Part shown: positions 1 to 5,785 of the stretch, piece by piece | How positions within the stretch are numbered: the stretch's first letter is position 1 | How the letters are laid out: each line of letters starts with the position of its first letter | Source of the DNA: Candidatus Caenarcanales bacterium | GTDB lineage: Bacteria; Cyanobacteriota; Vampirovibrionia; LMEP-6097 | Assembly (NCBI GenBank): GCA_021299565.1 | Contig: JAJTHA010000190.1 | Coordinates: 1-27,952 of the forward strand | Length of the DNA: 27,952 bases | Reading direction: 5' to 3' | Notes under the pieces: generated by a model | Seen by the model: only the letters and a program-made list of their open reading frames with translations | The model's database searches: none | Told to the model about the DNA's origin: nothing | Translations under genes and position numbers: made by a program

Positions 1-1
1 A

Positions 2-1534
2 TGTTTGAGCTTTAAGCTAGGTTCATATAGTCTGTTTGATCTTGATGAACCTCGCTACCCTCAAGCAGCTAGAGAAATGCTGCAAAATCATGATTTGGTT
101 TTGCCGTATTTCAATGGTGAATTTAGATTTGATAAACCAGTACTTTACTACTGGTCACAAATCATCTCAAATCAAGTTTTTGGAGAGGGCGAATTTGCTG
201 CAAGAATGCCTTCTGTAATCGCAGCCATTGCGTTATTGGCTCTTCTTTATCTATTTGCACATAGTCGAGGGCTTGGACTAATAAGTTGTGTAATTCTTTT
301 AAGTAGTATTGAATTTTTTATTCTGTCCCGCATGTCTATAACTGACATGTTGCTCAACTATTGCATCTCCGGATCATTATTAGTTTTTTTTCTAGTATAT
401 GACGATAAACTCAAACGCAAATGGCTTGGCGTTTCAGCATCTCTTTTGGCTCTCGGGGTCCTCACCAAAGGTCCTGTGGCTTTGGCTTTGCCAATTTTGA
501 TCATTGGTCTATTCTTATTACAACAAAAAAAATTCTTCTTCAAAAAAAGCGATTTGGCTTTCATGGTGATAACCTTTCTGGTAATTTGTTTGCCATGGTA
601 TGTCGCTGCACATATCAAAAGTGCTGGTGCTTTTACTCAAGCTTTTTTCTGGGATCACAATATCAAGCGCTATACTTCTGTTGTCTCAGGACATCACTCT
701 CCATGGTGGTTTTATTTGGCGGGCTTTATTGGCGGCTTCATGCCTTGGACTATTTTTTTACCGACAGTTTTTTATTTATGTTTTAAAAACAGAAAAAACC
801 TGGATAGCTCTGTGAGTTTTTGTTTGATCTGGTTTATCAGCGTGATTGCATTTTATAATTTATCCAGCACTAGATTACTGAACTATATTTTGCCTTGCTT
901 CACACCGCTTGCATTTTTGACTGCATACTATATCAAAGAACAACAAAAACTTTTACCCTATGCAATTGGATTAGTATCTATTATTGCTTTGAGTTACGAA
1001 GTTGTTTATTTAAGCCCTCTCAAAAATCATATTTGGTCCGTGCCCTTTATCGATTTTTACCTTGAAAAAGAACTATTGTATTTTGGGATGCTGTTTGTAC
1101 TAATAATTGGTATCTTTTATTTCATCAAAAAAGATCAGAGCTTCAACAGAAGCTTTCGGTATTTCACTTCTATGGTTATTTTGGTTTTGCTTACTAGTAT
1201 CATTACGGTCTTTGTTCCTCTTGGTGCTTATTTGACGGGTGGGATTAAAAAGTTTTGCGCTAAGTTTCCCACGCAGCAAAAGCTTTATTTGATTGGGATT
1301 GAAAGACCTAGCGTGAACTATTACTGCAAAACACAAGCAATCAGAATCCCACAAAAAAAATTAAATCAAATTGTTGATAAAGAAAATCAGGAATTTTATA
1401 TTATAGTCAAAAAATCAAGCTGGCAAGAAGTTAAATCACAAGCTTTTGATAGATTGCATATTGTTTCTAGTGATGCTTTATACTATTTTGCTAAATTTGA
1501 CGCTCTTCCTGGTCAAGTGGGACATAAACATTAA
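2..1534 (+). CDS. ArnT/PMT-type membrane glycosyltransferase (GT39 family), 5' truncated by the window edge
   Basis: Likely an inner-membrane enzyme that moves a sugar from a polyprenyl-phosphate carrier onto a lipid or protein acceptor (known for the family; acceptor unknown here). The frame is open to the left edge. A TTG at position 5 would give 509 residues, but the usual first membrane helix before the acidic loop is missing, so the true start probably lies upstream. Visible near the N-terminus is the family signature FDLDEPRY with its acidic DE pair, followed by RFDKPVLYYW. LTKGPVAL and about ten further hydrophobic helices follow, then a short soluble tail. The last 44 bp overlap the 3' end of the convergent RNase gene. 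Family is secure; substrate is not. Confidence 0.85.
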   Translation, partial: CLSFKLGSYSLFDLDEPRYPQAAREMLQNHDLVLPYFNGEFRFDKPVLYYWSQIISNQVFGEGEFAARMPSVIAAIALLALLYLFAHSRGLGLISCVILLSSIEFFILSRMSITDMLLNYCISGSLLVFFLVYDDKLKRKWLGVSASLLALGVLTKGPVALALPILIIGLFLLQQKKFFFKKSDLAFMVITFLVICLPWYVAAHIKSAGAFTQAFFWDHNIKRYTSVVSGHHSPWWFYLAGFIGGFMPWTIFLPTVFYLCFKNRKNLDSSVSFCLIWFISVIAFYNLSSTRLLNYILPCFTPLAFLTAYYIKEQQKLLPYAIGLVSIIALSYEVVYLSPLKNHIWSVPFIDFYLEKELLYFGMLFVLIIGIFYFIKKDQSFNRSFRYFTSMVILVLLTSIITVFVPLGAYLTGGIKKFCAKFPTQQKLYLIGIERPSVNYYCKTQAIRIPQKKLNQIVDKENQEFYIIVKKSSWQEVKSQAFDRLHIVSSDALYYFAKFDALPGQVGHKH

Positions 1535-2849
1535 GCCCAAGATTTTCTTGAAGCTTAAGCCTCAAAGTATCAGCCGCCAAAGGTTCTCCGTGAACTAAAT
1601 AAACTTGCTTCGGTGGAGTTTGCATAGTTTTTACCCAATTGATTAATTCTTCTTGATCTGCATGTGCAGAGAAAAAATCAAAATTCATAATTTGAGCTTG
1701 AATCTCATGGTAATAACCATGGATCTTGATTAATCTTTCACCTCTTAGCAAAGTCGCTCCCCTCGTGCCTTCTGCTTGAAAGCCAGCGAAAACTATAATA
1801 TTATTTGGGTCTTTGCCAAAGTTCTTAAGATGATGCAAGACTCTTCCACCAGCAAGCATACCACTAGCGGAAATAATGATCATAGGACCCGATTGTTTAT
1901 TAAGTTCTATTGATTCTTCAACACTTTGAATGATTTTTGCAGTATGACAAACTTTATTACATTCTAAAGAGCTAAGCTTTAGCTCACTAACGAAATGCTC
2001 ATACAAAGCTGTAACTGACTTTGCCATTGGGCTATTCAAATAAGCGGGCAAGCGTAAGTCTGGATATTGTTCAAAGACTTGATTAATACAATAAAGAATA
2101 CTTTGTGCTCTACCGACAGCAAAACTGGGGATCAAGATTACAGACTTATCTTCAATAGCCTTACGAATCAAATCTTTAAAAGCTTCTATAGGATTGGTTT
2201 TGGGGTGTAATCTATTGCCATAAGTGGATTCTAAAACCAAAATATCAGCATCAGGAGCGGGAGCAGGATCAAACAATATTTGATCATCAACTCTACCTAT
2301 ATCACCCGAAAAAAGAATTTTTTTATGGTCGACTTCAACAAGCACCGAACAAGCTCCCAGAATATGACCCGCATTGGAAAACTTAATCGTAAAATCTCCT
2401 ACATGAAATATTTCCTTATACTTATGTGTTCTGAATTTAAGCATGGTCTGCCTAACATCTTCATCCGTATAAAGAGGTATAGCTGGTTCATGTTTGGAGA
2501 ATTTCTTTTTATTGGCGTAATCAGCTTCCTCTTGCTTGAGATGCGCACTATCATACAGAAGAATCTCTGCTTGAGCTTTGGTTGCTGAAGTTGAATATAT
2601 GTAACCATCAAAACGTTCTTTTACAAGCTTTGGTAAATATCCACTATGATCAACATGCGCGTGACTAAGAATCACCGCGTTTATTTCACGGGGATCGACA
2701 GGAAAACTGCTCCAATTTTTTAGGCGCAAATTTTTCAGTCCCTGAAACAAACCACAGTCAATTAAAATTCTTTGCCCTGAATTACTGGTCACAAGAAATC
2801 TTGAACCTGTTACAGTTCCTGCCGCTCCTAAAAATTTGATACTTGCCAT
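1491..2849 (-). CDS. Metallo-beta-lactamase/beta-CASP RNase (CPSF73-like, RNA-specificity domain)
   Basis: Predicted zinc-dependent cytoplasmic ribonuclease of the beta-CASP group, related to bacterial CPSF-73-like proteins rather than RNase J. The 452 residues fit the usual length. The zinc motif HAHVDH is at residues 63-68, followed by GDIGR and the beta-CASP motif ESTYG. SASGMLAGGR and the late HGEP motif mark the RNA-metabolising C-terminal region. The start lies 3 bp after the stop of the DUF2490 gene, with a weak GGA upstream, so translation is probably coupled and the gene is last in a three-gene minus-strand unit. Its 3' end overlaps the glycosyltransferase gene. Substrate RNAs cannot be inferred. 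Confidence 0.92.
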   Translation of the reverse strand: MASIKFLGAAGTVTGSRFLVTSNSGQRILIDCGLFQGLKNLRLKNWSSFPVDPREINAVILSHAHVDHSGYLPKLVKERFDGYIYSTSATKAQAEILLYDSAHLKQEEADYANKKKFSKHEPAIPLYTDEDVRQTMLKFRTHKYKEIFHVGDFTIKFSNAGHILGACSVLVEVDHKKILFSGDIGRVDDQILFDPAPAPDADILVLESTYGNRLHPKTNPIEAFKDLIRKAIEDKSVILIPSFAVGRAQSILYCINQVFEQYPDLRLPAYLNSPMAKSVTALYEHFVSELKLSSLECNKVCHTAKIIQSVEESIELNKQSGPMIIISASGMLAGGRVLHHLKNFGKDPNNIIVFAGFQAEGTRGATLLRGERLIKIHGYYHEIQAQIMNFDFFSAHADQEELINWVKTMQTPPKQVYLVHGEPLAADTLRLKLQENLGLNVYVPLDQEERQI

Positions 2850-2852
2850 AAA

Positions 2853-3509
2853 TTAAAGTCCTATATTAAAATGCAGAACAACAACATGATTCAATTGATC
2901 AGCATCTTGCAACATATGCTGCAGTTGATATGCGATTTCTACACTGAGTTTATCATTTATTATCCTCTCACAGCCCAAATAAACTCTATTTTGCTCAGGT
3001 CCAAAATCTCTATTAGCATTATCATTCAAATTGACAAAGAGTTCATCAGCAAGTTTGAGCCGATATTTTTCCCCAAAAGGATAAGTAAACCTAAGCATAT
3101 ATCTAATACGCTCTATCATATCCTCATCGCTAAAAAATCTTTGTTCGTTTCTGATCCTATGAGCAATTTCAATTTGTTTAAATTGATGACGATATGTCAC
3201 TTGTTGCCAAAGTCTATTTTCAGATGAATTGCGCGCATTGAAAATAGCAAACCAATCATAGGCTAAATCAAACTCAAGATTCTGATTATATCGGTAATTT
3301 ACAACATTACGCAAAAGCATAACGTCCCACTCATCCAAATTGTCCTTCAATCTTGGACTAACTGTAGTCCTGAATGCAAAATCATCACCCAAAGGTATTG
3401 TAAGATGCACGTAAGTCCAAGCAGTTAAATCGTTATCAGTTTTTGCACTAGCTGAAACAGTAGAACAAAATAAAAAAATCAATAGGGGGTATTTTAGTTT
3501 ATCAAGCAA
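2853..3509 (-). CDS. DUF2490-type outer-membrane beta-barrel protein
   Basis: The 218-residue protein starts at TTG and has a signal peptide (basic start, hydrophobic core PLLIFLF, probable cleavage after VSASA). The mature part is a run of alternating amphipathic strands with arginine and aromatic repeats (RLWQQVTYRH, RIRNEQRFF, RIRYMLRF, NRVYLGCERI) and ends near HFNIGL. This pattern matches the DUF2490 barrel family, whose function is unknown. No Shine-Dalgarno is seen. A TAAAAT hexamer sits 7 nt before the TTG, suggesting a leaderless transcript besides read-through from the upstream gene 15 bp away. The protein is the best evidence in the window for an outer membrane. Confidence 0.75.
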   Translation of the reverse strand: MLDKLKYPLLIFLFCSTVSASAKTDNDLTAWTYVHLTIPLGDDFAFRTTVSPRLKDNLDEWDVMLLRNVVNYRYNQNLEFDLAYDWFAIFNARNSSENRLWQQVTYRHQFKQIEIAHRIRNEQRFFSDEDMIERIRYMLRFTYPFGEKYRLKLADELFVNLNDNANRDFGPEQNRVYLGCERIINDKLSVEIAYQLQHMLQDADQLNHVVVLHFNIGL

Positions 3510-3516
3510 CTAAAAT

Positions 3517-3522
3517 ATTTTA
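3517..3522 (-). promoter_or_regulatory. Possible -10 element for a leaderless start of the DUF2490 gene
   Basis: On the minus strand the hexamer TAAAAT is followed by 7 nt and then the TTG start. There is no Shine-Dalgarno sequence. The element lies in the 15 bp between this gene and the upstream 667-residue gene. A convincing -35 is not visible, and in AT-rich DNA this could be chance. Confidence 0.35.
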
Positions 3523-3524
3523 TA

Positions 3525-5528
3525 TCATTTCTTTTTCTTGTTACCATTGTTATTTGGTTTTTTGGGACCGTTATTGGCAGCAGGAGTATTGGTATTGCCC
3601 TTGTTAGTGTTACTAGGGGTATTAGTAGATGAGCTAGAACTAGTATTTGTCGATGTCGTTGCAATAGTTGTTGTTTCATTACGAGCACGCATATAATTTT
3701 GGTAATCATCATATGCTTTTTCGTATTTCTTTCTGAGTGCCGGCAAAGACTCGGTATCATCAGATACTCTGGCATATACCAAAGCCTTAAAGCTCTGCAC
3801 CATGTGATTATACTTATCTATTGCATTTTGATCATTAACAAGTATTGGCTCAAAAATACTTGTTGTAACTTGCTCTAACTCTTCAATATTGCCAATGCTA
3901 GCAAAATAGTTATCAAACAAGACATCATCTTGATCGGAAAGATCTTTTAATAATTTCAGCTGCCAGTCTTTTGATGCTTTGTAAATCCCTGTTACAGATT
4001 GTCTTTCAAGGTCTTTCTGCATAAGAGTCCATCTTTTATTCGCTTCGATAGGATTAAGCTGACCAAACAAATCTTCAGTAGAAAACTCAGAAAAGATTCT
4101 TGCACCAAGACCATTTGACTTGTTTGTCGCAAATTGTTGCATATCAAAACAAGTTTTAGCAGTGCAGTCTGAATTTTTGTAAGTTTTCAGATTAAAGGTT
4201 TTGATCATGGCTCCTGTATTTGGGTCATAAATTCGATAGTACTGGAACTGTCTATTGCCAGGGATTTCTTGCTTATTATTATAGAGCAAAGTCCCGACTA
4301 CAATAGAGCCTTTTGGGATTGTAATGCCTTTGATACGAAAATCATCACTGACAACTGAGTATCTTTGATGAAACCTTGGTAGTGTAGCAATTTCTATATT
4401 TTCAATTGTGTCTTTAACTACAGTTCTTTCTGGATGAATTTTAGCCGCAACAGTATCACCCGTAGTAATTGTTGTAGTCACTGTAGCAAGATCAGTGAAA
4501 GTAGCTTCCGCAACATTAATAGTAGCCCCTGTAACAGTTGTCACCACGTTGGTTTGAGCTAATTTGCCTATGCCAATTTTGATATAACCTGCTTGATCCT
4601 GACTCAAAGAACTATAAAAATTATTTGATTTATTGACAAGATGAATAGGATTTGTATCAGAGAGAGGCTGAGATTCCTCAAAAATCAAAGCATTATTATT
4701 GAGCTTGATCGAACTAACAACAATATTCAATATCGAGTTACTGATGTTAATAGATGGCTGTGGTGGAGGAGGTGGTGGAGGAGGTGGTGGTAGTGGTGGA
4801 TCAATTACTTCTTTTGTCCCACTCACTCTAATTTGCGCGACAGCCACTCTTGATAAAAGCTTTTGTTTATCTTGGGCATCTTTCACTGTGCTTTGGATTT
4901 CGATAGCATTAGGTAGATCATTAATCCCAAGCCCAGAATCGCTAATGACAAAGTCTTTATCTTGGATTTGCTCAAGAGCATTAATCGCGTTTGCTCCTAG
5001 TAAAGTCTCAACCAAATTTCTATTAACTTCTAATTTATTGTTGTTGATTTTATTCTTCAAATTTGAAACTTCAATATTTGAGCTTGGTTGATTATTTTTC
5101 GAAAGTAAAGTTGACGCAAGGGTCTTGTTTTCCGGCTTAAGCTTAGAAGCCAAGAAATCCGAATGACTTAGTCTAATATTAAAATCATTGCTTAATTTAT
5201 TGAGCCCTAGTCCCAAAGCAGTGTCCCAAGTGCTTTTCAAAGACGAGGCTTGATTGATATCAATTTCTTTAAGATATTTTTGGAATAATCCAACGGTGGA
5301 TTTCGAAGAAGATTTATTGTCTAAATATTCTTGCATAATAGCTTTCAACTCAAAGAGAAAACTGCCAGATTCTCTCGACAGTCTTGAGGCCATAGCCATT
5401 GCAGTTGAATCATAATTATTAAGCGAAAACGCCTTTTGGTGATAGCTTTTGAAGCTATTGAAACTAATTGCCGAAAACATCGCAATTAAAATAGAAACTA
5501 CAACGATAAAAGAACTGAAATTGATCAT
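3525..5528 (-). CDS. Membrane-anchored protein with polyproline linker, function unknown
   Basis: I do not recognise this 667-residue protein. One hydrophobic segment at about residues 7-24 acts as anchor or signal. Residues 30-240 are mostly helical and polar. A proline run (PPL followed by ten prolines, then QP) at about 244-258 separates this part from a beta-rich Thr/Val region. Around 400-450 comes a block with ITIPKGSIVVGTLL and an RIYDPNTG strand that could be a beta-sandwich. Residues 500-615 are helical again. The tail, from about 618, is almost only Ser, Thr, Asn and Pro and ends in KKKK. The layout suggests a periplasm-spanning envelope component. The start is well supported by GAGAGG six bases before ATG. 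It is the first gene of the unit with the DUF2490 barrel and the RNase. Confidence 0.8.
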   Translation of the reverse strand: MINFSSFIVVVSILIAMFSAISFNSFKSYHQKAFSLNNYDSTAMAMASRLSRESGSFLFELKAIMQEYLDNKSSSKSTVGLFQKYLKEIDINQASSLKSTWDTALGLGLNKLSNDFNIRLSHSDFLASKLKPENKTLASTLLSKNNQPSSNIEVSNLKNKINNNKLEVNRNLVETLLGANAINALEQIQDKDFVISDSGLGINDLPNAIEIQSTVKDAQDKQKLLSRVAVAQIRVSGTKEVIDPPLPPPPPPPPPPQPSINISNSILNIVVSSIKLNNNALIFEESQPLSDTNPIHLVNKSNNFYSSLSQDQAGYIKIGIGKLAQTNVVTTVTGATINVAEATFTDLATVTTTITTGDTVAAKIHPERTVVKDTIENIEIATLPRFHQRYSVVSDDFRIKGITIPKGSIVVGTLLYNNKQEIPGNRQFQYYRIYDPNTGAMIKTFNLKTYKNSDCTAKTCFDMQQFATNKSNGLGARIFSEFSTEDLFGQLNPIEANKRWTLMQKDLERQSVTGIYKASKDWQLKLLKDLSDQDDVLFDNYFASIGNIEELEQVTTSIFEPILVNDQNAIDKYNHMVQSFKALVYARVSDDTESLPALRKKYEKAYDDYQNYMRARNETTTIATTSTNTSSSSSTNTPSNTNKGNTNTPAANNGPKKPNNNGNKKKK
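4755..4799 (-). repeat. Proline-codon tract encoding a polyproline linker
   Basis: On the plus strand this is a GGT/GGA repeat; read on the minus strand it encodes PPL, ten consecutive prolines and QP within the 667-residue envelope protein. Runs of this length normally need elongation factor P. The repetitive codons make it prone to length change. Confidence 0.85.
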
Positions 5529-5560
5529 AAGCCACCTCTCTGAAGAGCGAAGGGCTTTAT

Positions 5561-5590
5561 TAGGGATTTGAGAATAGTATCAAATCCTTA
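5561..5590 (-). promoter_or_regulatory. Inverted repeat over the -10 region of the envelope operon promoter
   Basis: Arms TAGGGATTTGA (5561-5571) and TCAAATCCTTA (5580-5590) pair over 11 positions with one G-T mismatch, around an 8-nt centre, GAATAGTA on the plus strand. The centre contains the putative -10 (TACTAT on the minus strand, 5574-5579). A dyad placed like this is typical of a repressor operator. No T-run follows on either strand, so it is not a good terminator. Confidence 0.5.
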
Positions 5591-5603
5591 GTTGAAAAAT
5601 CAA
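5574..5603 (-). promoter_or_regulatory. Putative promoter of the envelope protein-DUF2490-RNase unit
   Basis: On the minus strand TTGATT (5598-5603), an 18-nt spacer and TACTAT (5574-5579) form a reasonable vegetative promoter. Transcription would start near 5567, giving a leader of about 40 nt that includes the strong ribosome-binding site GAGAGG before the ATG at 5528. Confidence 0.45.
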
Positions 5604-5643
5604 GATTAATTTGAAAATTTGCGGGAAACCACTAAGAATTAGG

Positions 5644-5763
5644 TTAATCCGGCACAGTGAGAATTGGGTTCTTTCCAGAAGTCACTATTTCTTCAAAAGC
5701 TTTATCCCAGGACAATGTATTTTTTATAGGTGGAATTACCTTGATGTCAAAATAACGCTCGAA
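5644..5763 (-). pseudogene. Truncated C-terminal remnant, possibly of an AbrB/MazE-type antitoxin
   Basis: A 39-codon minus-strand frame is bounded upstream by a stop at 5764-5766 and ends in TAA at 5644-5646. It has no plausible start codon at its beginning. Its sequence is protein-like: it begins FERYFDIK, continues VIPPIKNT and WDKAFEEI, and ends ILTVPD. A Pro/Lys stretch, then a Trp-x-x-Ala-Phe helix, then a short acidic end resembles the C-terminus of several AbrB/MazE-like antitoxins, but this rests on pattern memory only. The missing N-terminal part would lie where the ATPase-zincin gene now begins. It may equally be an unrelated gene fragment or chance. Confidence 0.3.
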
Positions 5764-5772
5764 CTACCTTTT

Positions 5773-5778
5773 TATAGT
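5773..5778 (+). promoter_or_regulatory. Possible -10 element that favours the ATG at 5786 as start
   Basis: TATAGT is followed by 7 nt and ATG at 5786. The upstream GTG at 5777 overlaps this hexamer and has no ribosome-binding site. If the transcript is leaderless, as other genes here suggest, translation begins at 5786. Confidence 0.4.
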
Positions 5779-5785
5779 GGTTAGA

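Noticed and set aside
1..15. ATG at the very first base as a start codon
   Set aside because: That frame stops after four codons (TAA at 13-15). The glycosyltransferase frame is the one open to the edge from position 2.
4699..5091. Plus-strand ORF with a glycine-rich run, antisense to the polyproline gene
   Set aside because: The glycine run is only the complement of the proline codons; the frame has no ribosome-binding site and no recognisable domain. The minus-strand reading has a clear start, anchor and domain layout.
3525..5528. VirB10/TrbI-type secretion component
   Set aside because: A single anchor, proline-rich linker and IPKGS block are suggestive, but the C-terminal order does not match the family and no other type IV secretion genes are nearby.
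5561..5590. Rho-independent terminator
   Set aside because: The stem is good but no T-run follows on either strand, and it coincides with a promoter.
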